DNA of 9,214 nucleotides from Desulfamplus sp. (GTDB taxonomy: Bacteria > Desulfobacterota > Desulfobacteria > Desulfobacterales > Desulfobacteraceae), in NCBI GenBank assembly GCA_015233755.1, contig JADFXA010000066.1:1-9214 (forward strand), in the 5' to 3' direction. The position numbers and the translations under genes were made by a program. The notes under the pieces were generated by a model. The model was not told the DNA's origin. It searched no databases and saw nothing but the letters and a program-made list of their open reading frames with translations. The stretch's first letter is position 1. Every line of letters begins with the position of its first letter. Shown here piece after piece: positions 1 through 7,043 of this stretch.

Positions 1-2625
1 GCAACTGAAGATGATGCTGTTGCAGCTATGCCACTTAGAACCGACATTGAGACTGGACTTGAAACTTCAACAACTAAAAAAGCTACTATTGTTGAGCCAG
101 AGGTTGTTGTGGCTCCAGTTGCGACCACTCAACAGAACAAAACATTAGTATCATCTCACACTAAACAAGAAGAGGTCAAATTAGCTCCTGTTACTATATC
201 TAATACAAAAAAAATATCTCCAGAAAAAGATAACCTTGTTGTTGATAAAAATAAGTCAAAATTACAAGAAGTTGAAATTAATGTTCAACAACAGTCCATT
301 AAGGCAAAACCGCCGGTTGCAGCTCGTAAGAAACAGGAGAGCGTAGCAGCAGACAATGACGCTGCTGACTACATGAACGCTAATGAAGGTGATTCTGGTA
401 ATGCCATGAATATGTCAAAACCAATGGGTTCTCTCAGAGTTAATGTTAATCTCCTTGATACACTTATGAATCTTGCTGGTGAGTTGGTTTTAAGCAGAAA
501 TCAGTTGATTCAGGGAATTAACTCATCAAATGCTAAGGCAACCGAGCTTTCAAGCCAGCGTATTGATATGATTACATCAGAGCTGCAAGAAGCTATTATG
601 AGAACCAGAATGCAGCCAATTGCAAATGTTTTCAATAAGTTTACAAGAGTTGTTCGCGATCTATCTCAGGAACTTGGTAAATCAATTGATCTTATAATTG
701 AAGGAAAAGAGGTTGAGTTAGATAAAACTATTATAGAGGCTATTAACGATCCTCTCACACATTTGGTTCGTAACTCTGTTGATCATGGTATTGAATTACC
801 TCAGGTTAGAGAGGCATCAGGAAAAAAAGCTACGGGAAAGATAGTTTTAAAAGCTTTCCATGATGCTGGACAGGTCAATATTATGATCTCTGATGATGGA
901 AAAGGCCTTGATCCTGATAAAATTGCTGCTGCTGCTGTCAAAAAAGGTTTGATGACAGAACAACAGGTTTCTGAGCTCTCTGCTAAAGAGAGGGTTGACT
1001 TAATTTTACTACCAGGTTTCTCTACAGCCGAAAAAGTTACTGATGTCTCTGGCAGAGGCGTAGGTATGGATGTTGTTGTTACTAACCTTGCAAAACTTGG
1101 CGGAATCATTGAAATTGAGTCTAAACCTGGCAAAGGGACAGATATTCAGATTAAGCTGCCTTTGACGCTTGCAATTATACCAAGCCAAATTATATCCGTT
1201 GGGAATGAAAAATATGCGATACCGCAAGTAAATTTAGATGAGCTTCTCAGAATCCCAGCTTCTCAGGTAAAAGAGCGTATTGAAAAGGTTGGTGATGCTG
1301 ATGTAGTGAGGCTTCGTGGTAATCTTTTACCACTTCTTAATCTTTCACAGGTTCTTGGTATTAAAAAGACATTTGTCCACCCTGATGATGGTATGGAATA
1401 TCCAGATCAGAGAGAAAGTATCGCAGACCGTAGATCAAATAGAACTGGTCAAGATGGCAAACGTGAATCTGTAAACAGTTCGCATACCCATGAGAGAAGT
1501 GGACAAGATCGAAGATATAGAGCATCAAGTGCAATAAATATTGCTGTTGTATCTGCTGGTGCACATAAATATGGTCTTGTGGTTGATGAGCTTCGAGACT
1601 CTGAGGAGATTGTTGTTAAACCACTTGGCAGACATTTAAAGAAATGCAGTGGTTACGCAGGGGCTACAATAATGGGAGATGGTAGAGTCGCTCTTATCCT
1701 TGATGTCTCAAACCTTGCCCAAATGGGTGAATTGACAACCATGGCTGAAGCAGAAAGAACTGCAAAAGCTGCAAGAGCTGCTGAAGAGGCAAGAGAAAAA
1801 GCTCTTGATAAAGCATCTCTGCTCCTTTTCAAGAACGGCCCAGAACATTGTGCAGCACCACTTAACCTTGTTGAACGTATTGAGAGAATACCAGTCTCAT
1901 CAATTGAGCATGTCAGCGGAAAAAAAGTGGTTCAATATAGAGGCGGTGCTTTACCACTTTATGAACTCTCTCAGGTGTCAAATGTTTCTAAACTTCCCCA
2001 GACTGAACAGCAAGAGATCATTGTTTTCACTGTGAAAGGCAGAGAACTTGGTCTTATGGTCACACCTCCTGTTGATGCAGTAGAAATAACTCTTGATATC
2101 GATGATTCAACATTAAAACAGGTAGGTATTAACGGCTCAATGATAATAGATGGTCATACTACCTTGCTTGTTGATATTTTTGATGTTGTCAAAAATCTTA
2201 ATCCATCATGGTTTGAAGATGAGAAACTTGCTGCCTCAAATATGGAAGAGGCTGGGCAAAAGGTTATTCTTTTTGCGGAAGACTCAGCTTTTTTCAGGAA
2301 TCAAGTTAAAGGTTTTATGACTGATGAAGGGTATAGTGTAATCACGGCTGAAGATGGAGAAATTGCATGGAATCTTTTAAAAGAGAGACACCATGAGATC
2401 GATCTTGTTGTTACTGATCTTGAGATGCCAAACATGGACGGATTTGAGTTAACAGCAAAAATTAAAAAGGATCCTGTTCTATCTCACTTTAAAGTAATTG
2501 CGTTAACATCTCTTGCAAGCGATGCCCATGTTAAGAGGGGTAAAGAGGTTGGAATTGATGAGTACGAGATAAAACTTGACCGTGAAAATCTGATGAAACT
2601 TATCAGAAGATATTTGAATCTTTAA
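1..2625 (+). CDS. cheA: Hybrid chemotaxis histidine kinase CheA with two CheW-like domains and a C-terminal receiver (5'-truncated)
   Basis: The frame is open from base 1, so the true start and the Hpt (P1) domain with the phosphorylatable His lie before the window; the ATG at 28 is internal. Visible order: a low-complexity, probably disordered linker to about 420; P3 dimerisation helices (about 425-640, LAGELVLSRNQL); the HATPase domain with N-box LTHLVRNSVDHG (about 754-789), DDGKGLD (892-912) and GRGVGMD (1051-1071); a first CheW-like P5 domain (about 1174-1740) carrying an Arg-rich insert at 1378-1533; an Ala/Glu-rich helical linker; a second CheW-like domain (about 1811-2215); and a receiver (about 2260-2622) with acidic ED at 2278-2283, phosphoacceptor Asp at 2416-2418, Thr at 2506 and Lys at 2572. 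All ATP-binding boxes look intact. By family, it autophosphorylates under receptor control and passes phosphate to receivers. The fused receiver may act as output or phosphate sink (inference). It heads the visible cheAWBR cluster. Confidence 0.96.
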   Translation, partial: ATEDDAVAAMPLRTDIETGLETSTTKKATIVEPEVVVAPVATTQQNKTLVSSHTKQEEVKLAPVTISNTKKISPEKDNLVVDKNKSKLQEVEINVQQQSIKAKPPVAARKKQESVAADNDAADYMNANEGDSGNAMNMSKPMGSLRVNVNLLDTLMNLAGELVLSRNQLIQGINSSNAKATELSSQRIDMITSELQEAIMRTRMQPIANVFNKFTRVVRDLSQELGKSIDLIIEGKEVELDKTIIEAINDPLTHLVRNSVDHGIELPQVREASGKKATGKIVLKAFHDAGQVNIMISDDGKGLDPDKIAAAAVKKGLMTEQQVSELSAKERVDLILLPGFSTAEKVTDVSGRGVGMDVVVTNLAKLGGIIEIESKPGKGTDIQIKLPLTLAIIPSQIISVGNEKYAIPQVNLDELLRIPASQVKERIEKVGDADVVRLRGNLLPLLNLSQVLGIKKTFVHPDDGMEYPDQRESIADRRSNRTGQDGKRESVNSSHTHERSGQDRRYRASSAINIAVVSAGAHKYGLVVDELRDSEEIVVKPLGRHLKKCSGYAGATIMGDGRVALILDVSNLAQMGELTTMAEAERTAKAARAAEEAREKALDKASLLLFKNGPEHCAAPLNLVERIERIPVSSIEHVSGKKVVQYRGGALPLYELSQVSNVSKLPQTEQQEIIVFTVKGRELGLMVTPPVDAVEITLDIDDSTLKQVGINGSMIIDGHTTLLVDIFDVVKNLNPSWFEDEKLAASNMEEAGQKVILFAEDSAFFRNQVKGFMTDEGYSVITAEDGEIAWNLLKERHHEIDLVVTDLEMPNMDGFELTAKIKKDPVLSHFKVIALTSLASDAHVKRGKEVGIDEYEIKLDRENLMKLIRRYLNL

Positions 2626-2637
2626 ATTCTGCTTTGG

Positions 2638-2643
2638 TGAGGA
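2638..2643 (+). promoter_or_regulatory. Ribosome binding site of cheW
   Basis: TGAGGA lies 9 nt before the ATG at 2653 and 3 nt before an alternative TTG at 2647. The spacing favours the ATG and decides the cheW start. Confidence 0.6.
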
Positions 2644-2652
2644 AAATTGAAT

Positions 2653-3114
2653 ATGGCTTCCAAAACAGCTACAAATATGGGAACACTTATAGAGAGTAAT
2701 ACTGAACTTGCAACTTTTTATGTTGGTAAGGCTCTTTGTGGTATTGATATATTAAGCATACAAGAGATTAACAAACATTTTGAAGTTACTACAGTCCCTC
2801 AAGCACCAGATTATGTTGTAGGGGTTCTAAACTTACGTGGTCGTATTGTAACAATACTCGATCTTGGAAAAAAACTTGGACTTTCTCAGATTGAAAAAGA
2901 TAAACGAAACAGAAATATAATTGTTCGTTCTCAAGATGAACATATAGGGCTTATGGTTGATGCAATAAGCGATGTAGTTACAGCGGAAAAAGATAAAATC
3001 GAACCTGCTCCATCAAATATAAGCGGATTAAAAGGCAGATTTTTTAAAGGTGTTATGAAGACTAAAACATCTCTTATTGGTATTCTTGATATTGAAGAGG
3101 TGTTAAAAGATTGA
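2653..3114 (+). CDS. cheW: Chemotaxis coupling protein CheW
   Basis: This is a 153-residue single-domain CheW, a normal length for the family. It starts with a short variable tail and then runs through the CheW beta-barrel fold: ATFYVGKALCGIDILSIQEI (residues 20-39), the hallmark VLNLRGR (58-64, with conserved Arg62), VTILDLGKKLGL, and IGLMVDAISDVV (98-109). By family it is a cytoplasmic adaptor that bridges chemoreceptor tips and CheA. It lies 27 nt after cheA. The start is chosen at ATG 2653, because GAGGA at 2639-2643 sits 9 nt upstream; an in-frame TTG at 2647 is only 3 nt from that site and would add just two residues. Nothing looks degenerate, and no receiver is fused as in CheV. Confidence 0.96.
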   Translation: MASKTATNMGTLIESNTELATFYVGKALCGIDILSIQEINKHFEVTTVPQAPDYVVGVLNLRGRIVTILDLGKKLGLSQIEKDKRNRNIIVRSQDEHIGLMVDAISDVVTAEKDKIEPAPSNISGLKGRFFKGVMKTKTSLIGILDIEEVLKD

Positions 3115-3139
3115 TATTTCAATCATCATTAAAAATACT
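3111..3139 (+). promoter_or_regulatory. Weak candidate internal promoter before cheB
   Basis: TTGATA (3111-3116, overlapping the cheW stop) is followed after 17 nt by AATACT (3134-3139), a loose sigma70-like match. It lies in the 82-bp cheW-cheB gap, the largest inside the che cluster. In DNA this AT-rich such matches arise by chance, so it is only a possibility. Confidence 0.2.
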
Positions 3140-3196
3140 ACATAATTTATATAAAAAATTATAAAACTCTGGATTTAGGGGATCTTAAAACAATAA

Positions 3197-4396
3197 ATGG
3201 GTAAAATAAAAGTTCTCGTAGTTGATGATACTATTGTCTATCGTAAAATAGTCAGTGATGTGCTAAAAGAGATGCCCGACGTTGAACTTGTGGGGGCTGC
3301 AAGCAATGGTAAAACTGCTATATCAAGAATAGTCGCACTAAAACCCGATATTGTCACATTAGACATAGAGATGCCAGAGATGAATGGAATTGAAGTTCTT
3401 GAATATATCAAAGAGAACTCTATTCCAACTTCAGCCATTATGTTAAGCACACTTACCCAGCGAGGAAGTGATATGACAATAAAAGCCCTTGAACTTGGGG
3501 CTTTTGATTTCATATCTAAACCTGATAAAGGGACAATGGCTGAGAATATGGTAAAGGTGCGTGATTCTCTTGCCCCTATTATCAATGCCTTTAAACGCCA
3601 GAAAGGTTTACCTAAACATAGCCAAGTAAGCAGCTCTTCAGGAGTCACACCTCATCACTCTTCTATAGCAATTACAAGCCCCCATTCTGCTGCTGGGATT
3701 ATAAGCACAAAACCAAGCACCAACTTTACTACTTTATCTTCTAAAACTCCTATTCACAAATTGAAAAGTGAAGGTAAGAGTGAAATTATAAAGCCTTCCA
3801 CTATTATACGAAGACAAACCCCTTCATCAATAATAGGAATTGGGATCTCAACAGGAGGTCCCAAAGCATTGGCAGTTATGATGCCTATGCTAACTACAAG
3901 GCTTAATGTGCCTGTTTTAATAGTTCAACACATGCCCCCAGTTTTTACAAAATCACTTGCAAAAAGCCTTGATGCAAAATGCCCCCTTGAAGTTAAAGAG
4001 GCTGAAAATGGTGAACCCTTACGTCCTAATACTGTTTTTATTGCTCCAGGAGGAATGCAGATGAAAATAGTAGCTGGTGCTGATGGTAGAACAAGAACTA
4101 TAAAACTTACAGATGATCCTCCAGAAAATAGCTGCAAGCCATCTGTCGATTATCTTTTTAGGTCCATTGCTGAACACTATGTTGGAAGGGCAACCGCTGT
4201 TATTATGACTGGAATGGGTTCAGACGGAACAAAAGGTCTTGAACATATTAAAAGAAATGGTGGTATCATTATTGCTCAAGATAAAGATAGCTGCACTGTC
4301 TATGGTATGCCAAAAGAACCAATAGAATCTGGATTGGCTGATGTGGTGGTTCCTCTCAATCAAATTGCTGAAGAGATAACTAAAACCGTAATTTGA
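3197..4396 (+). CDS. cheB: Protein-glutamate methylesterase/glutaminase CheB
   Basis: A 399-residue two-domain CheB. The N-terminal receiver (residues about 3-125) has acidic pair Asp10-Asp11, phosphoacceptor Asp56 in TLDIEMPEMNG, Ser84 and Lys108 in FISKP. The C-terminal methylesterase domain (about 210-398) shows the catalytic triad Ser218 in GISTGGP, His245 in QHMPP and Asp343 in TGMGSDG, so the enzyme looks active. By family, it removes methyl esters from receptor glutamates (and deamidates glutamines) when phosphorylated by CheA, opposing CheR. It is about 50 residues longer than E. coli CheB; the excess is a Ser/Thr/His-rich linker at about 130-210. An 82-bp AT-rich gap separates it from cheW. 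AGGGG at 3177-3181 is 15 nt before the ATG, which is long for a ribosome site, so initiation may be modest. Confidence 0.96.
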   Translation: MGKIKVLVVDDTIVYRKIVSDVLKEMPDVELVGAASNGKTAISRIVALKPDIVTLDIEMPEMNGIEVLEYIKENSIPTSAIMLSTLTQRGSDMTIKALELGAFDFISKPDKGTMAENMVKVRDSLAPIINAFKRQKGLPKHSQVSSSSGVTPHHSSIAITSPHSAAGIISTKPSTNFTTLSSKTPIHKLKSEGKSEIIKPSTIIRRQTPSSIIGIGISTGGPKALAVMMPMLTTRLNVPVLIVQHMPPVFTKSLAKSLDAKCPLEVKEAENGEPLRPNTVFIAPGGMQMKIVAGADGRTRTIKLTDDPPENSCKPSVDYLFRSIAEHYVGRATAVIMTGMGSDGTKGLEHIKRNGGIIIAQDKDSCTVYGMPKEPIESGLADVVVPLNQIAEEITKTVI

Positions 4397-4411
4397 GAAA
4401 GCGGGGCTTAA

Positions 4412-4465
4412 ATGATAAAAAATATGACATCAAGAAATAATGATCTTAATAATAGTAGGATATAA
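4412..4465 (+). CDS. Possible 17-codon leader ORF overlapping the cheR start
   Basis: An ATG at 4412 opens a 17-codon frame whose TAA stop (4463-4465) shares a base with the cheR ATG in a TAATG junction. A weak G-rich site (GCGGGG, 4401-4406) precedes it by 5 nt. The peptide is polar (Asn, Arg, Ser) and matches nothing I recognise. If translated, it could couple ribosomes onto cheR; equally it may be a chance frame in a 68-bp gap. Confidence 0.2.
   Translation: MIKNMTSRNNDLNNSRI
4457..4460 (+). promoter_or_regulatory. Ribosome binding site of cheR
   Basis: AGGA lies 4 nt before the ATG at 4465, which is on the short side. The CheR N-terminus predicted from this ATG aligns naturally with the family, so the start stands. 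Confidence 0.45.
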
Positions 4466-5301
4466 TGATCAAGATCACACCAGCCGAATTTGATATATTA
4501 TCCAAATATATAATGGAAATATCTGGAATAGCTCTCTCAAAAGGTAAAGAGTATCTTATTGAAACCAGACTTAATCCATTAATGGAGCAGTTAGGCTGCG
4601 CGTCATACTCAGAGCTTCACAAAAAAGCAAAATTTGATCCTAAAAAAGATATTGAGAAGAAGATTATTGATGCCATATCTACAAATGAAACCTATTTTTT
4701 TAGAGATAAATCCCCTTTTACATTAATTCAGCATAAAATTATCCCAGATCTCATTGATAGACGATCAAAAAACAAGACCGTATTAAAGCCAGCTATTAGA
4801 TTATGGAGTGCTGCAAATTCAACGGGACAAGAGATTTACAGCATTGCAATGGCTCTTGATGAAATTGGTATTACCCCTCAAAAATATCAAATTAAACTAC
4901 TTGGAACAGATATTTCTGATGCTGCAATTGCTCAAGCAAGTTATGGCAGATATAATAAATTTGAGGTAGCAAGAGGATTAGAACCCAAAAGGCTCAATAA
5001 ATATTTCACACAAGATGGTGACTACTGGAAAATCAAAGATGAAATAAGAGCAATGGTTCAATTTCAGAAGATGAATTTAATGAAACCATTTGTAGGGCTT
5101 GGGAAATTTGATATTATCTTGTGTCGTAATGTTATGATCTACTTTACTGAGGAAGATAGGCGTAGAATATATGCCAATATTGCTAAAGTTCTTGAGCCAG
5201 ATGGTTATCTCATAATTGGCGCAACAGAATCCCTTGCAAATAATTCTGACCTTTTTGTATCTAAAAGATATTTAAACTCGGTCTTTTATCAATTGAGTTA
5301 G
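4465..5301 (+). CDS. cheR: Chemotaxis protein methyltransferase CheR
   Basis: At 278 residues it is close to the E. coli enzyme (286). The N-terminal helical CheR_N domain occupies residues about 1-65 (ITPAEFDILSKYI, LIETRL). It is followed by the family signature TNETYFFRD (73-81) and the Rossmann-type SAM domain: WSAANSTGQE (114-123), LGTDIS, GRYNKFEVARGL, and CRNVMIYF (220-227), ending in GYLIIGATESL. By family it transfers methyl groups from S-adenosylmethionine to receptor glutamates for adaptation, opposing CheB encoded just upstream. In the SAM loop, Asn118, Gln122 and Ile124 replace the commoner Cys, Glu and Pro; STGQE is, as I recall, a common variant, so activity is still expected. 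No TPR or other C-terminal extension is present. Confidence 0.96.
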   Translation: MIKITPAEFDILSKYIMEISGIALSKGKEYLIETRLNPLMEQLGCASYSELHKKAKFDPKKDIEKKIIDAISTNETYFFRDKSPFTLIQHKIIPDLIDRRSKNKTVLKPAIRLWSAANSTGQEIYSIAMALDEIGITPQKYQIKLLGTDISDAAIAQASYGRYNKFEVARGLEPKRLNKYFTQDGDYWKIKDEIRAMVQFQKMNLMKPFVGLGKFDIILCRNVMIYFTEEDRRRIYANIAKVLEPDGYLIIGATESLANNSDLFVSKRYLNSVFYQLS

Positions 5302-5354
5302 TAAAAATAATCCAGCAATGTAATAATTATTTAAGGATATACGAGAGTGGGATC

Positions 5355-7043
5355 ATGGCAGGAATTAATCCAAAAGAGTTTTTAGAAGAGCTTATTTTTT
5401 GTCTAAGAGATGAAGATATTGTTAAGGCAAAAGCTCTTTTACAGTTCATAACAACCCCTGAGATGAATGTAAATATCCAAAAAAGAGCTTTACATGAGCT
5501 ATCTAAAGCATCTGAAAGACTTGTATTTCCTATACTTGAATATTTAACAACCCTTCAAATACCAAATCCTGAAATACAAGAGAGCTTGTACGATTTAATA
5601 CTTGATAAGGCTTATGGAAATGCTGACAGAATTATCAAATATATAATACAAGATGATAAAAGAAATCGCTTAATTTATATAAGAGTTGCTGGTGATTTTA
5701 TTCTTGCAGAGGCTGCCCCTGTTCTTGAAAATATTTTGTTAACATCAAAAGACCCTGAGATTCTCATTCAAACAGTCACATCTCTTGGCTCTCTTCGCAT
5801 TCAATCATCAATTCTAACATTGATAAAAGTAATTGAGAATTATGATGATCCAAACATCAAAAGTGCAGCTATCTCTGCTATTGCCCAAATTGGAGGTAAA
5901 GGTGCTGTTGATTATTTACTCTCTTCAATAACAGGGCATGATGAGTCAGATCAACTAAAAATAAAGGCTATTGGCGAAATACAAGACCAATACTCTCTTA
6001 ATAAACTTGCCTCTCTTTTAGAGTCTAAAAATACCCACATAAGAGACGCTGCAATTGATATGTTGATAGAGATAGGAGGCAAAGCTGTCCCAATACTTAC
6101 TGCAGCAACTTCAAATGCAAATACAGATTTTATGGTGCATTTAATTACCACACTTGGATATATAAAAGATCAAAAAGCCCTGCCTGTTATTCTTGATATT
6201 ATGAAGACAAAGCCAGAAGACCCAAACATCAGGCAGGCAGCTTATGAGAGCATGGAGAGAATTCCATCGACTAAATCATCCATTGCCCTCGCAATTGGTA
6301 TTCAAGACCCAGTTGAAGCTGTGCGGATGAGTGCGGCTCGTGCAATGGATAAAAATATCTCCAAGGTTCTTGTTGCTGGTCTTAAAAATATTGTTCGAGA
6401 AAGTAATGAAGATTCTTTAAATGCAGTTGGTGCACTCATTGACTCAGAGGCCGACAATATTTTTAATTTTTTACTTCAAGAAGAGGCATTTATTAAGCTG
6501 TCAGTTAAGCATGTAACGACCAAAGCAGACAAAAAGACAAGAGAGCATTTTCTTGGGATATTGAGAAAGAAGAATTACCAGGCACTTGCAGATAAAATTG
6601 TTCAGCTGATCCCAGAAGAGAAAAAAGAGAGTGCCTCTCAGATTGCCCAAATCTATGTTGTAGATGACTCTAAAATGATGCTTAAGCTCTATGAAAATAA
6701 GATTACGGGTTTTGGGTATAATGTAACCTCGTTTGTATTTCCAGAAGATGCTATACGTCAAATATATGCATCAAAACCTGACCTTGTTATAACTGATCTC
6801 AATATGCCTAAAATGAATGGAATTCAGCTTTCTCAGGCTATCAGAAAAAAATATTCGTCAGTTGAGCTGCCAATTGTTATGATAACAACTCAAAGTGATG
6901 TTGTAGAGTCAGAGAATAACGATGAGTTAAAAATGAGTAAAAGCCTTCTTGGGAATGTTGGTATAAACAGAGTTCTTCACAAACCCTTTTCTAATGAGGA
7001 GCTTCAAGAGACTATTTTGAAATTTTTAGGTGGAAAATGTTAA
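5355..7043 (+). CDS. HEAT-repeat protein with C-terminal response-regulator receiver domain
   Basis: A 562-residue cytoplasmic protein with no signal peptide or membrane segment. Residues about 50-380 form a run of degenerate HEAT/PBS-lyase-like helical repeats, clearest at 167-181 (PNIKSAAISAIAQIG), 227-241 (THIRDAAIDMLIEIG), 290-303 (PNIRQAAYESMERI) and 321-331 (EAVRMSAARAM). A charged linker (about 386-428) leads to a receiver (432-558) with Asp437-Asp438, phosphoacceptor Asp481 in TDLNMPKMNG, a Thr pair in MITTQ and Lys543 in HKPF, so it should accept phosphate. It has no catalytic or DNA-binding output domain. It lies 53 nt after cheR; GAGAG at 5343-5347 is a 7-nt-spaced ribosome site. 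HEAT arrays usually bind proteins, so a CheA-controlled scaffold or adaptor is the simplest role (inference). The specific function is not known to me. Confidence 0.9.
   Translation: MAGINPKEFLEELIFCLRDEDIVKAKALLQFITTPEMNVNIQKRALHELSKASERLVFPILEYLTTLQIPNPEIQESLYDLILDKAYGNADRIIKYIIQDDKRNRLIYIRVAGDFILAEAAPVLENILLTSKDPEILIQTVTSLGSLRIQSSILTLIKVIENYDDPNIKSAAISAIAQIGGKGAVDYLLSSITGHDESDQLKIKAIGEIQDQYSLNKLASLLESKNTHIRDAAIDMLIEIGGKAVPILTAATSNANTDFMVHLITTLGYIKDQKALPVILDIMKTKPEDPNIRQAAYESMERIPSTKSSIALAIGIQDPVEAVRMSAARAMDKNISKVLVAGLKNIVRESNEDSLNAVGALIDSEADNIFNFLLQEEAFIKLSVKHVTTKADKKTREHFLGILRKKNYQALADKIVQLIPEEKKESASQIAQIYVVDDSKMMLKLYENKITGFGYNVTSFVFPEDAIRQIYASKPDLVITDLNMPKMNGIQLSQAIRKKYSSVELPIVMITTQSDVVESENNDELKMSKSLLGNVGINRVLHKPFSNEELQETILKFLGGKC
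7028..7034 (+). promoter_or_regulatory. Ribosome binding site of the GNAT gene, inside the upstream gene
   Basis: AGGTGGA sits just before the ATG at 7037 and inside the last codons of the HEAT-receiver gene. Together with the 7-nt gene overlap it indicates translational coupling. Confidence 0.55.

Noticed and set aside
28..30. ATG at 28 as the true cheA start
   Set aside because: The frame is open to base 1 with the same low-complexity character, and the Hpt domain expected in CheA would be missing if translation began here.
801..1133. 110-codon open frame antisense to cheA
   Set aside because: It lies wholly opposite the conserved ATP-binding domain of CheA, its composition is explained by the codon pattern of that gene, and the product has no recognisable features.
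2647..2649. TTG as the cheW start
   Set aside because: It is only 3 nt from the GAGGA site, whereas the ATG at 2653 is well spaced; it would add only two residues.
3142..3162. AT-only inverted repeat (ATAATTT / AAATTAT) in the cheW-cheB gap, considered as a terminator
   Set aside because: A 7-bp stem made only of A-T pairs with a 7-nt loop is too weak, and such dyads are expected by chance in this AT-rich gap.
3238..3648. 136-codon open frame antisense to cheB
   Set aside because: It mirrors the CheB receiver-coding region; there is no ribosome site or domain, so it is a shadow frame.
5302..5354. Possible terminator or promoter between cheR and the HEAT-receiver gene
   Set aside because: The 53-nt gap has no stable hairpin and no convincing -35/-10 pair; it fits an ordinary intra-operon spacer.
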